Assembly (NCBI GenBank): GCA_963778375.1
Contig: CAVZTX010000011.1
Span: forward strand, 62,001-126,000
Direction: 5' to 3'
DNA: 64,000 bases
Source: CAVZTX01 sp963778375
Lineage (GTDB): Bacteria > Chloroflexota > Ktedonobacteria > Ktedonobacterales > Ktedonobacteraceae
Notes under the pieces: generated by a model
What the model saw: only the letters and a program-made list of their open reading frames with translations
Database searches by the model: none
What the model was told of the DNA's origin: nothing
Program-made: the position numbers and the translations under genes
Shown: positions 33,627 through 42,065 of the stretch, in pieces
How positions within the stretch are numbered: position 1 is the first letter of the stretch
Layout: each line of letters starts with the position of its first letter

Positions 33627-36317
33627 CTAACTCCCACCATATCCAATCACATCACTACCACCCTGTGTTCCCGTGGATCCTGTATTCCAGTACATCGGTC
33701 GTTCAGCCACGAAAACACCAGAGCCTGATAACACCACCATCGAAACTTCATAGCCCATAAAAGTATCATTCGGCTGGATCAAGTTTTGTAGCACCATGCC
33801 TGTGATATCAACCGTAAAGCGGCTATGCGCCAGGACCGTGAACGTTTGCGAGAACGAACGATCATCTTCGTTGACCAGCGTAACACTGATTGTCTCCTGG
33901 CTCGCAGTGGGATTCTGCAATGTCAGCCATTCGTCATATCCCGTATTCGTGTAGCCTTCGGCAAAACTATACGCGCTGAGGGCAGGCGCTCCTTCACCAA
34001 TCACATCTGAACCGCCGGTAGCAGAGAGGCTTCTACCATTGCCGATGTGCGTATAGTGGAAGAACATCTCGCGCTGTGCAATAAAGTTGCCATTGCCGGT
34101 GACCTCTACCGATACATCCTGTGTCGGCTGGCAGGGACTGGTATCACAGGTCCCGAGGTTCCCTGCAATGACCTGGTTGACATCAATAAATGTTTGATCG
34201 AGCGGTTGGATACTTGGTGTGATCGTTTCGGTATGACCATTGGAGAATTCCAGCACGACGTTTGCTGCTACCGGTGCAGTGCCAAAGTTAGCGAGCACAA
34301 GATACTCCTGGAAACCGCTCCCCGTGTACCCTTCGGCAAAAAGCCAATCGTTTTTGGGATTTTGCACTCCAACCACAGAAGTAGCTCCTGAGACGATCTG
34401 TGCATTCCCCACGCTGATATTACTGAAGTAGTCAGGGCGCTCTACTACTACAGGTGAGTCGGAAGTCACCGTTACAGCAGCATGGTGCAGAGCGCCACTG
34501 TTATCGGGAATAATCGTGCCACGCGTCCCCCCCGCAACCGAGAGAGTCAATGTATTGACGGTTGTCCCACCGACATCAAAGGCAGCAGAAACATTGGCTG
34601 TCGTTGTTCCGGGATTTAACACCGTGATGAAAGATGCATAACCGCCACCGGTCGGCACATCTGCAAAGTAAAAGGTATTCCCGGTTGTGGTTGCACCTAA
34701 CACATCACTGCCACTACTAACGCCTATGAAGTTCGTAAAGTACATAGGTCGCTCCGCCACGACACCGGCACAATTGGGCGAGGCATTGGAATCGACCGAG
34801 ACAATGGCTGAGTCTGTCTGAAAGTTGCTAGAGTTTGTCGGCGTATTCAGATCAACATTCACCGATTCGGTGAAGCGACTGGCATGAACAACACTCACAG
34901 ACTTTGAAACAGGGGTATTACCGTCCAAGAGGTATTGTATGCTCACAGTACAATCGTTGACCGTATCAGGGTTTTCTATCGTGAGATACTCCGTGAAACC
35001 TCCTCCCACTTTTCCTTCAGCAAAGTACCAGATCTTACTGACCGGGCCGGTTCCGGTCGGCGAAGGACTTGGGGATGGACTCGGCGACGGGGATGGACTC
35101 GGGGATGGTGAGGGTGACGGAGAGGGTGAGGGCGAAGGCGTGATTGTAGGAGACGGGGTCACGGACGGTGTGACGGTAGGAGATACCGTTGGTGAAGGAG
35201 TCACACTGGCCGAAGGACTTGGAGTAGGCGTTGGCGTAGGAGTACTCCCTGTTATTGTAAAACTATTCGTATACGTTCCCCCTGACATATGTACATATTG
35301 CGCGGTCAATTTGGTGGCAGAGAGAGTAAATTGAGAGATGCCATACGTAGGAGTTACATTGGATGCCATCCATGTGTTGAAATAGCCCGTCTTTACATCA
35401 GTCTTATCGATACTAACAAGCGACTGGCCTCCCGTGCCTGTAGTGACGATAGTCGTGCCTGCACCTTTAGTCAGATTCTTGGAAGTATCGACGATACAAC
35501 CTGAATCAAAGCTATCGGTTGGCAAGGATGGACAGGTGGTACTATTGAGAGCCAACTGATCGCTCATCGCATAATAATGGAGATGAGCTTGTAGTATCAA
35601 ATCGACCTTCTTGCTCAGTAGTAAATTGAGCAAATCCGGAGTAAGACAAGCCTGGCTACTTGATGGGCTATTAATATAGAGACAGCCAATTGCCATCGCA
35701 ACGATCACCCAGGGAATGTTGGAGGCTCTCGCGCTATCGATCTGTTGTGATACCCAATTGTAATCAGCGCCTCCCTGACTGTAGTTGTAGTGAGGTATTA
35801 CACCGCCCGGTGAAATCATGATGAAGCGTGCCAGAGGCGCACCTACCGGGTAATCAAATGAGTACTCCTTGGCATAGGCGCACGCCGGGCAAGTCGCCGA
35901 GATGTTTCCGATGTGATCAGGTAGGTCGGTCGCATAGGTATTGACTGAACTTGTATCGTGATCCCCAGGCACAATTTCAAAAGGGAATGAGGGAGGCAGG
36001 AGACCTTTAGCATACGTACTCCATGCATCAGCGGTACTGGTGGAGCTATAGTTGTAATCTCCCAGGCCCAGATTGAAACTTGCTCCAGAGCCTGCAATAT
36101 AGTTTAAGACGTTTGTGGTATTGATACTCTGGCCATAGTCGCCATCAGCCGTAAAGATAAAATTAGTTGGGGCTTGAGCCTTTGTTCTTTTGCCGTGTTG
36201 AACAAGGACAAGCAATGTGCTTGCAACCATCAGCGCAACCAAAAAAGCGATGCCAAGGGAAAAAAGAAGGTGTGAATGAAGTAGTTTCTTTTTCCAGGTG
36301 TTGTGCGTTGTTGTCAT
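33627..36317 (-). CDS. Exported metallophosphoesterase with Ser-Pro linker and four C-terminal repeats
   Basis: 896 residues. One N-terminal membrane segment (about 15-40) serves as signal or anchor. A calcineurin-like phosphoesterase domain follows (about 50-350), with FTADGDYGQ, LGLGDYNYSS, a GDHD in place of GNHD, and QAHLHYY near the GHxH site; the middle His motif is not obvious. Residues about 358-425 are a Thr/Ser/Pro linker of (SP)n type. Four repeats of about 110 residues follow, each opening with a YFAEG-like motif and G[FY]xE[YW]L, and closing with ERPMYF-like motifs. The repeats may be a beta-sandwich adhesion or wall module (inferred). Substrate unknown. It is monocistronic and converges with rpe. 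Confidence 0.82.
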   Translation of the reverse strand: MTTTHNTWKKKLLHSHLLFSLGIAFLVALMVASTLLVLVQHGKRTKAQAPTNFIFTADGDYGQSINTTNVLNYIAGSGASFNLGLGDYNYSSTSTADAWSTYAKGLLPPSFPFEIVPGDHDTSSVNTYATDLPDHIGNISATCPACAYAKEYSFDYPVGAPLARFIMISPGGVIPHYNYSQGGADYNWVSQQIDSARASNIPWVIVAMAIGCLYINSPSSSQACLTPDLLNLLLSKKVDLILQAHLHYYAMSDQLALNSTTCPSLPTDSFDSGCIVDTSKNLTKGAGTTIVTTGTGGQSLVSIDKTDVKTGYFNTWMASNVTPTYGISQFTLSATKLTAQYVHMSGGTYTNSFTITGSTPTPTPTPSPSASVTPSPTVSPTVTPSVTPSPTITPSPSPSPSPSPSPSPSPSPSPSPSPSPTGTGPVSKIWYFAEGKVGGGFTEYLTIENPDTVNDCTVSIQYLLDGNTPVSKSVSVVHASRFTESVNVDLNTPTNSSNFQTDSAIVSVDSNASPNCAGVVAERPMYFTNFIGVSSGSDVLGATTTGNTFYFADVPTGGGYASFITVLNPGTTTANVSAAFDVGGTTVNTLTLSVAGGTRGTIIPDNSGALHHAAVTVTSDSPVVVERPDYFSNISVGNAQIVSGATSVVGVQNPKNDWLFAEGYTGSGFQEYLVLANFGTAPVAANVVLEFSNGHTETITPSIQPLDQTFIDVNQVIAGNLGTCDTSPCQPTQDVSVEVTGNGNFIAQREMFFHYTHIGNGRSLSATGGSDVIGEGAPALSAYSFAEGYTNTGYDEWLTLQNPTASQETISVTLVNEDDRSFSQTFTVLAHSRFTVDITGMVLQNLIQPNDTFMGYEVSMVVLSGSGVFVAERPMYWNTGSTGTQGGSDVIGYGGS
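35045..35250 (-). repeat. Low-complexity Ser-Pro/Thr-Pro coding tract
   Basis: Short tandem DNA units (GGACTCGG/GGTGAGGG on the plus strand) encode about 60 residues of TP/SP repeats linking the phosphoesterase domain to the C-terminal repeats. Confidence 0.8.
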
Positions 36318-36783
36318 TTTCCTTGTTTAACTTTGCCCTTCTTTTTTATCTTCGCGGTTTTCTGTAACGCTTATAACTCGTCGCCTGCCGGAGGCGAACC
36401 AGAAAGAAGGTGTTGTGGAATCGGTCCAACACTCTTGCTGGCGGCTCCATCCCCTGCATCCTGTAAATACTATAATCATCAAGCTGGGTTTAAACGGACA
36501 TTTCTTTTATATTCTTACATATATGGATGTAGTCCTGGTAACGCTTTCGTTAAGAAAAGGCAGCAAATTCCAAATTGAGGTTAAACTCTCTGAACCAACC
36601 CGAATAAGCTTTGAGCATGCTGAACCATTTGATTAGCTTAGTAGCACTTTGATGTATAATGGCAGGAAACGTATGAAATCTCCCAAACTTGTGCTAAAGA
36701 TTCATTGTCCTTAGAGGAAGCTAGAGGAAGTCTCCAGGAGGGAGAAAATACGTACACGTATTTTGTTTGGTTTAGGGGGCTAT
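36318..36783. other. Intergenic region upstream of the lipid-kinase gene
   Basis: Contains a small TCGCCT/AGGCGA hairpin (36381-36397) and a TATAAT (36655-36660) with TTAGCT 16 bases before it, a plausible promoter for the plus-strand gene. The short ORFs here have no family look or binding sites. Confidence 0.4.
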
Positions 36784-37476
36784 ATGACTATAGGCGACCT
36801 GCTCGGACTCATCTTCTCCTACGTCTTTGCCTTTTCAATGCTCATTATTGTTGAAGCTATCCGTCGTTGGCGTGGTTACCCAACCGACTTTACGCGCAAA
36901 TTGATACATATAGGTGCGGGCATGTGGATATGGGTCATTCTCTTACTTTTTGATCACTGGTACCTGGCAATTATTCCAACCGCGACATTCACTGTCTTCA
37001 ACGCGCTCTTCCTACGCTTCCATATCTTCAGTGCGATGGACCCCAAAGAAGGAGCTACGCGGGGAACCGTCTATTTCGCCCTTTCCTGTACTCTGTTGCT
37101 GGCCATGTTTCATACCGGCTGGGCATCAGGCTTTCCAAGGGGCATCACATATATCGCTATGTCGGGCATCATGACGATGACCTGGGGTGATGCCTTTTCT
37201 GCTATTATCGGCAAACGCTTCGGCAGGCATACTTATTCTATTATTGGACATTCCAAACGCACCATTGAAGGGTCTCTGGCCGGATTTGTTTTCACCTTCA
37301 TTACCGTAGCAATTACCCTACGCATCCTTTCTCCGTTGAACTTCTCATTAGTACTCATAGGCGGACTGGTAGCTGCCATAGTGGGAACACTTCTTGAGGC
37401 AATTTCACCCGGTGGAACTGATAACCTCTCGGTCCCTATAGGAGTAGCTCTTATGCTATTCTGGTTGGGGCTATAG
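36784..37476 (+). CDS. SEC59/phytol kinase-like polyisoprenoid kinase
   Basis: Integral membrane protein of 230 residues with about seven hydrophobic segments. FTRKLIHIGAGMW (about 36-48) is the characteristic helix of dolichol, phytol and farnesol kinases, and TWGDAFSAIIGKRFGRH (about 129-145) and HSKRTIEGSLAGF (about 151-163) are the CTP-binding family motifs. It probably phosphorylates an isoprenoid or related lipid with CTP. AGGGGG four to five bases before ATG 36784 is better than the TTG at 36763. The next gene begins 38 bases later. Confidence 0.82.
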   Translation: MTIGDLLGLIFSYVFAFSMLIIVEAIRRWRGYPTDFTRKLIHIGAGMWIWVILLLFDHWYLAIIPTATFTVFNALFLRFHIFSAMDPKEGATRGTVYFALSCTLLLAMFHTGWASGFPRGITYIAMSGIMTMTWGDAFSAIIGKRFGRHTYSIIGHSKRTIEGSLAGFVFTFITVAITLRILSPLNFSLVLIGGLVAAIVGTLLEAISPGGTDNLSVPIGVALMLFWLGL

Positions 37477-37514
37477 ACTTCCAAATATAGTAAGAAAGGC
37501 AGTAACATTCAGAC

Positions 37515-38459
37515 ATGCACGATGATATCACCGACATTCCCGGTATTCGTGTTGGTCACGATACCAATCTAGAGGCAGGCACCGGCTGCACCGTTATCCT
37601 CTGCGACACTCCCGCCATCGGGGGCGTCGATGTGCGAGGAGGCGCACCGGCTACCCGCGAAACAGACCTCCTTCATCCTATGAACCTGGTAGAGGAAGTA
37701 AACGCAGTTCTACTAACCGGCGGAAGTGCTTTTGGACTCAATGCAGCCGGTGGAGTAATGCGCTTCCTGGAAGAGCATGGCGTTGGCTTCGATATTGGTG
37801 TTGCACATGTCCCAATTGTTCCAGCGGCAGCAATACTTGACCTTGGATTTGGTTCAGCCAGCATTCGTCCTGATGCGGCGGCAGGTTATAGGGCTTGTGA
37901 ACAGGCTACAGCAGAAACGGTCATCCAAGGCAATGTTGGTGCGGGCACAGGAGCTACCGTTGGTAAGATGGCAGGTCCCCTCTTTGCTATGAAAGGAGGG
38001 CTTGGCTCAGCAAGCACACAACTGGAAGATGGAGTGCTCATCGGTGCACTCGCCGTTGTAAACGCTCTTGGCGACGTGATTGATCCACAGACATCGCGGG
38101 TAATTGCGGGTGCACGAAACCCAACGGGAAGCGGCTTCCTCTCCGATCCCTTTGGAAACACAACCATTGCTGTGATCGCTACTAATGCCTCTGTCTCCAA
38201 GGCAGGAATCAATAAAGTTGCTCAAATGGCACACGATGGCATAGCGCAAGCTATTCGACCTGCGCATACCATGTTTGATGGCGATACCATCTTTGCGCTG
38301 GCCCTTGGATCAAGATCGCAAGTAAACCTCGATGCCGCAATGTCAGCAAGATATGTAAGCATGATTGGGCTGGCAGCAGCCACGACGCTCGCACAAGCTA
38401 TCGTCAAAGCCGTTCGCAATGCGACCGACTTACATGGTGTGCCAGCAACATCTCTATAA
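37515..38459 (+). CDS. P1-family (S58, DmpA-type) peptidase
   Basis: 314 residues of the self-processing N-terminal-nucleophile aminopeptidase family. It opens with DDITDIPGIRVGHDTN. LLTGGSAFGLNAAGGVMRFLEE (about 73-94) and GNVGAGTGATVGKMAG (about 139-154) are core motifs. VIATNASVSKAGINKVAQMA and HTMFDGDTIFALA lie in the C-terminal half around the expected cleavage site. It may cleave D-amino-acid or beta-amino peptides; substrate unknown. It is probably co-transcribed with the lipid kinase. Confidence 0.87.
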   Translation: MHDDITDIPGIRVGHDTNLEAGTGCTVILCDTPAIGGVDVRGGAPATRETDLLHPMNLVEEVNAVLLTGGSAFGLNAAGGVMRFLEEHGVGFDIGVAHVPIVPAAAILDLGFGSASIRPDAAAGYRACEQATAETVIQGNVGAGTGATVGKMAGPLFAMKGGLGSASTQLEDGVLIGALAVVNALGDVIDPQTSRVIAGARNPTGSGFLSDPFGNTTIAVIATNASVSKAGINKVAQMAHDGIAQAIRPAHTMFDGDTIFALALGSRSQVNLDAAMSARYVSMIGLAAATTLAQAIVKAVRNATDLHGVPATSL

Positions 38460-38482
38460 AAATTTCATGACCTCCATAGACA

Positions 38483-38881
38483 TTAAGGCTGTAATATCAT
38501 AAATAAAACAATGCCCCCGCTAATCAGCATAACCACAATACAGGCTAGAATGACCAGGATGAATGTATAGCTGCGAGGAGGTGAAACTGCATCCGGCAGC
38601 GCTTCACTTGCGCGCCGATCCAGTCGAGGAGGAAGCTCACGTTTTGCAGTGAAGGTCTTTAAACCACCGGTTGCCAGATCCTGAGAGTGGACAGCAAAAT
38701 CAGCCTTATCCGAGAGTTCTGTCGGCATTCGTGGTGCAGGGGTTAAGGGACCCGTAGGAAAAGCAGTTTGCGGAGGTGTGATAGGCGAGTGGACATAGGG
38801 TGTTGAGTGGATAGGCGGAGTCGAGTGTGGTGATCGAGGCATAAATCCCGGTGACTGAGCATTAGGCGTCGGCAATGTCAC
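38483..38881 (-). CDS. Small Pro-rich single-pass membrane protein
   Basis: 132 residues, no family recognised. The first 75 residues are Pro/Ser/Thr/His-rich (repeated HSTPPIHSTPYVHS-like units). A basic stretch follows, then one C-terminal transmembrane helix (about 106-129: FILVILACIVVMLISGGIVLF). This layout suggests a tail-anchored protein with a disordered cytoplasmic region. It starts at GTG with GGAG seven bases upstream. It converges with the S58 peptidase. Confidence 0.55.
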   Translation of the reverse strand: MTLPTPNAQSPGFMPRSPHSTPPIHSTPYVHSPITPPQTAFPTGPLTPAPRMPTELSDKADFAVHSQDLATGGLKTFTAKRELPPRLDRRASEALPDAVSPPRSYTFILVILACIVVMLISGGIVLFMILQP

Positions 38882-39036
38882 AGCTTTTCTCCACTAGGCG
38901 TGCTTAAAGGCCAAACTAATCTCAAGATGGCATCTAAAATAAACGCGCTACAAATAACTGAACTGACTTTTCTTCTCTAATAATTGTAGCCAATGGATGA
39001 GAAGAATCAAGGGAAGCATGACTAATGGGCAAATGA

Positions 39037-39642
39037 TCAACTGCTTAACAGTCCCAAAAGCATGCTAACGATACGAGCCGTAGCTCCCCAAATACGGTAG
39101 GAGCCATAATCATAGAAATAGACCGTGCGCATCATACCACCACGCATCCACTCTTCAGTATGCGCAATCAATGGATCGGCAAGTCCCTGCAATGGAACAA
39201 GAATAATCTCCGCAACTTCGCTTGCTTGTAAGTGTAATACACCAAGACCCCGTGGTAAAAATGCCACCACCGGCGTAATCAAGAAATTGCTCACAACCGT
39301 GAATACGGGTGATAGAACGCCAATCACCTCTATGCGAGTCGGGTCTAATCCAATCTCCTCTTGAGCTTCCCGCAAAGCCGTCATAACCACTGAAATATCT
39401 GAGGCATCAACAGAACCACCGGGAAAAGCAATTTCACCACTATGTGAACGCAACGTGCTAGCCCGGCGGATAAATGCAAGGTACGTTTCTCCATGCTCTT
39501 CAAAAAGAGCCAGCAATACCGCTGCTTTACGAGCATTAGGTCGCTGCCCCTCCAGCGCATCCGTCAAACTCTCAGCGCGTTCCACCGGCTCCAACCGCTC
39601 CCGCAAAGCCGCAATAACTTCTGTAGTATTCCGTAAATCCAT
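39037..39642 (-). CDS. Nudix hydrolase, CoA pyrophosphatase-like
   Basis: 201 residues from the ATG at 39642. The Nudix box is GGSVDASDISVVMTALREAQ followed by EEIGL (from about residue 76). Together with the upstream LRSHSGEIAFPGG this is the form typical of CoA/acyl-CoA pyrophosphatases (NudL type). FTVVSNFLITPVVAFLP and the C-terminal IWGATARIVSMLL are also family-like. A GTG at 39681 would be upstream of a -10 box that ends only six bases before the ATG, so a leaderless message from 39642 is more likely. Confidence 0.85.
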   Translation of the reverse strand: MDLRNTTEVIAALRERLEPVERAESLTDALEGQRPNARKAAVLLALFEEHGETYLAFIRRASTLRSHSGEIAFPGGSVDASDISVVMTALREAQEEIGLDPTRIEVIGVLSPVFTVVSNFLITPVVAFLPRGLGVLHLQASEVAEIILVPLQGLADPLIAHTEEWMRGGMMRTVYFYDYGSYRIWGATARIVSMLLGLLSS

Positions 39643-39648
39643 GTTCCA

Positions 39649-39657
39649 ATTGTAGCA
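39649..39657 (-). promoter_or_regulatory. Extended -10 promoter for a leaderless Nudix mRNA
   Basis: On the minus strand TGC-TACAAT, with six bases between the -10 and the ATG. No good -35 is present. Transcription would start at or next to the start codon. Confidence 0.45.
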
Positions 39658-39717
39658 CAACCGACCCTGCAAGTAGGACACTCGCGTCTACGTCTATCGT
39701 GAGCCAATTCGTGTATA

Positions 39718-39740
39718 GTAGGGGCATCCCTTGCGGATGC
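39718..39740. repeat. Short GTAGGGG-family hairpin
   Basis: GTAGGGGCATCCCTTGCGGA begins at 39718; GCATCC (39724-39729) pairs with GGATGC (39735-39740). The border and the CTTGCGG core resemble the elements at 4733 and 24384. Confidence 0.45.
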
Positions 39741-39860
39741 TCTGGTGTATGCACTACTACCCGATCCTTCTCGAACCCTTTGGTACCACTTGCCCATCTG
39801 TGATACAATATGGCAGATAATAAAACATCGGCGGAATTTGCCAAAAGGTTGTGTATTGTC

Positions 39861-39889
39861 TTGCATTCACCTGCTGCATTTGGTATAAT
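39861..39889 (+). promoter_or_regulatory. Sigma-70 type promoter of rpsA
   Basis: TTGCAT (39861-39866), a 17-base spacer and TATAAT (39884-39889), with TG one base before the -10. Same architecture as the nusA promoter. The start is expected near 39896. Confidence 0.75.
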
Positions 39890-39895
39890 TAGAGC

Positions 39896-40247
39896 ATCGA
39901 GTGGGGGTTTACTGTGCTCAGGCTCTTATTATGTCCATATCACGGCTTCTCTGTCTGCAAGCATTCTCTTAATTTGACAATTTTGTAGAGCAAGAACAGT
40001 CGTAGGTACTAGCTCAGTCTCTTTCAAAGACGATTGAAGACGCGCAAGCAATTCCAGCCTAAGCAACCTCCTCCGATAAGCCAATGTCCATGAATGCATC
40101 CCCTGGTCCCGGTGTGCAGTCCTTTTCGTCATTTTCTGGCAGGATGAGCGCCCGAAACTACACGAAACGATGACCTACTAGCCAGGATGAGCGGGCGCAG
40201 AAAGATAGGATTGGCAAAAACCGTGGATCGAAGGGGGTATTTTACCC
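39896..40247 (+). promoter_or_regulatory. Long rpsA leader
   Basis: About 350 bases of untranslated leader. GCGCCCG (40150-40156) can pair with CGGGCGC (40193-40199). These arms sit next to two similar sequences, CAGGATGAGCG at 40141-40151 and 40183-40193. Long leaders before rpsA often carry autoregulation by S1, which is inferred here. No ORF with a good start lies in it. Confidence 0.45.
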
Positions 40248-41771
40248 ATGCAAGCACAACAGCACGGCGACCTTTCGACAAAGCCAGCGGCAAATTTTAA
40301 TAGCGGGCGGGTACAGACGATGTTCGAAGAAAATGACCCGGAAGGGCAAAGCAACAACAACCCCGAGGAGATGGGTGACTTCAATGAGATGGCAGAGTTG
40401 CTGCGGGAATCTGCTAGCCCCATCAATATCAAACGCGGCGATGTCGTAGAGGGCGTAATCGTGCGGATAGACCAGGATGAGATCCTGGTCGATATTGGCC
40501 TCAAATCTGAAGGCGTCCTCTCAACAAAAGAACTTCCAGCAACTGGATATGGCTCGTTCAGTGAATTGCATCTCAACGATAAGGTGCTCGTGTATGTCAT
40601 CCAACCAGAAACACTCGATGGACATGCACTGCTTTCACTTAAACGAGCTAACGCGGAGCGGCAATGGCGTATCGCTGAGCAACAATATCGTGACGGCGAA
40701 CTGCTCAAGGCACGCGTCATCGACTACAACAAGGGTGGCCTGATCGTCGATGTCTCCGGCATTCGTGGCTTCGTGCCAATCTCACAGATTCTCAACCTCA
40801 AGCGCGAGGAAGTAGCTTCCGGTGGTGATAACCAGGAGACGGCAGCCAAACTTCAAAGCATGAAGGACAAGGAACTGCAACTCAAGATTATCGAGATCAA
40901 CCGCGCACGCAACCGTTTGATCCTTTCCGAACGCCTCGCGGTGCAGGAATGGCGGCAACGACGGCGCGAAGAACTGCTCAACGAGTTACGGCCCGGTGAA
41001 GTACGGCGTGGCATTGTGAGCAATCTCGCCAACTTTGGTGCCTTTGTCGATTTGGGAGGTGCAGATGGATTGGTGCACATCAGTCAATTAGCCTGGAGCC
41101 GCGTCAATCATCCCAGCGAAGTCCTGCATGTCGGCCAGGAGGTCGAAGTGCAGGTACTCAGCGTCGATAAAGATAAAAAGAAGATTGCCTTATCAATCAA
41201 GCGGGCTGAAGTAGATCCCTGGACAACAGTGGAACAACGCTACACACCCGGTCAGGTGGTCACCGGCGTCATTACAAAGATCGCACCATTTGGAGCGTTT
41301 GCCCGTATCGAAGATGGCATCGAGGGCCTTATCCATCTCTCCGAGTTGACACCCGGGATGGATCCCAAAGCCAACCTGCATGAAGGCCAGCAACTCCAAC
41401 TACGCATTCTGCGCATTGATGCAGAACGCCGTCGTCTGGGACTCAGCCTCCGTCAGGCCGACGAACTCGATGTCAAAGAGGCACCAGCAGAAACAGGTAC
41501 GAAAAATCACACAGGTGATATAATAGGAATGTCATTGGAAGAGGTACCGGCACAGTCAGAAACTCCTTCCCAAGAAGGAGAGAAAGAGGGCAATGGCCCA
41601 CGTCGTGAATCACGAAACGAACGCCGTGAGCGCCCTGATCGTGCCAACGAGAATCCACTTCTGAGTAACCTACCGTCAGGTGATGAGGGAGAGACAACAG
41701 CTATGGCTGAAGCATTTCGTGCGGCAGCCCGCCAGCGTTCTAAAGAGGAGACGGAGACATCCGAAGAGTAG
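40248..41771 (+). CDS. rpsA: 30S ribosomal protein S1
   Basis: RNA-binding ribosomal protein of 507 residues with four S1 domains: about 62-135 (IKRGDVVEGVIVRIDQDEI), 150-222 (ARVIDYNKGGLIVDVSGIRG), 243-315 (RRGIVSNLANFGAFVDLGG) and 328-400 (GVITKIAPFGAFARIEDG). A charged disordered tail follows, with RRESRNERRERPDRANENP. The ATG at 40248 has GAAGGGGG ten bases upstream; an ATG at 40320 is an alternative, losing a non-conserved leader. Four domains are typical of non-proteobacterial S1. A strong palindrome follows the gene. Confidence 0.95.
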   Translation: MQAQQHGDLSTKPAANFNSGRVQTMFEENDPEGQSNNNPEEMGDFNEMAELLRESASPINIKRGDVVEGVIVRIDQDEILVDIGLKSEGVLSTKELPATGYGSFSELHLNDKVLVYVIQPETLDGHALLSLKRANAERQWRIAEQQYRDGELLKARVIDYNKGGLIVDVSGIRGFVPISQILNLKREEVASGGDNQETAAKLQSMKDKELQLKIIEINRARNRLILSERLAVQEWRQRRREELLNELRPGEVRRGIVSNLANFGAFVDLGGADGLVHISQLAWSRVNHPSEVLHVGQEVEVQVLSVDKDKKKIALSIKRAEVDPWTTVEQRYTPGQVVTGVITKIAPFGAFARIEDGIEGLIHLSELTPGMDPKANLHEGQQLQLRILRIDAERRRLGLSLRQADELDVKEAPAETGTKNHTGDIIGMSLEEVPAQSETPSQEGEKEGNGPRRESRNERRERPDRANENPLLSNLPSGDEGETTAMAEAFRAAARQRSKEETETSEE

Positions 41772-41817
41772 ACATTTAGTGCCTGCTTAAGAAGTTGTAC
41801 CTGAACAGATGATCGCA

Positions 41818-41865
41818 CGACCTCCTTGCTGCGTATACACTATTGTATACGCAGCAAGGAGGTCG
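41818..41865. terminator. Perfect 22-bp palindrome after rpsA
   Basis: CGACCTCCTTGCTGCGTATA (from 41818) pairs perfectly with 41844-41865 around a CTAT loop. It is followed by ATTGTTTC, with only a weak T run. Probably a terminator or 3'-end stabiliser. Confidence 0.6.
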
Positions 41866-41961
41866 ATTGTTTCAACGTAAGCAAATAGTTATGCTAAAGA
41901 AAGTAGTGGAGTATTTCGTTTTCGATTATCAAGGAGGAGGCAAAGGATGAATGTGATATCC

Positions 41962-41990
41962 TTGACGCTGTTTGATGGGTGTTGTATCAT
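41962..41990 (+). promoter_or_regulatory. Promoter of clpC
   Basis: TTGACG (41962-41967), a 17-base spacer and TATCAT (41985-41990). The leader is about 70 bases and contains a CAGAGGG/CCCTCTG hairpin (42017-42040) just before the Shine-Dalgarno. No CIRCE or CtsR-type heptamer repeat was seen. Confidence 0.7.
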
Positions 41991-42065
41991 GAAATGCATG
42001 GTTTACCTGAGCGACACAGAGGGCCGGGTTCCACCCTCTGCCACTGAAAGGGGGGTGACAAACAG

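Noticed and set aside
35045..35250. Short tandem DNA repeats resembling an array
   Set aside because: The unit is too short and in frame; it encodes a Ser-Pro linker, so it is not CRISPR.
36415..36636. 73-codon open frame upstream of the lipid kinase
   Set aside because: No binding site, and its 3' part overlaps the likely promoter region. No recognisable domain.
42001..42060. Possible tRNA suggested by GGTTCCACCC before clpC
   Set aside because: No acceptor or anticodon stem can be built. It is a CAGAGGG/CCCTCTG leader hairpin.
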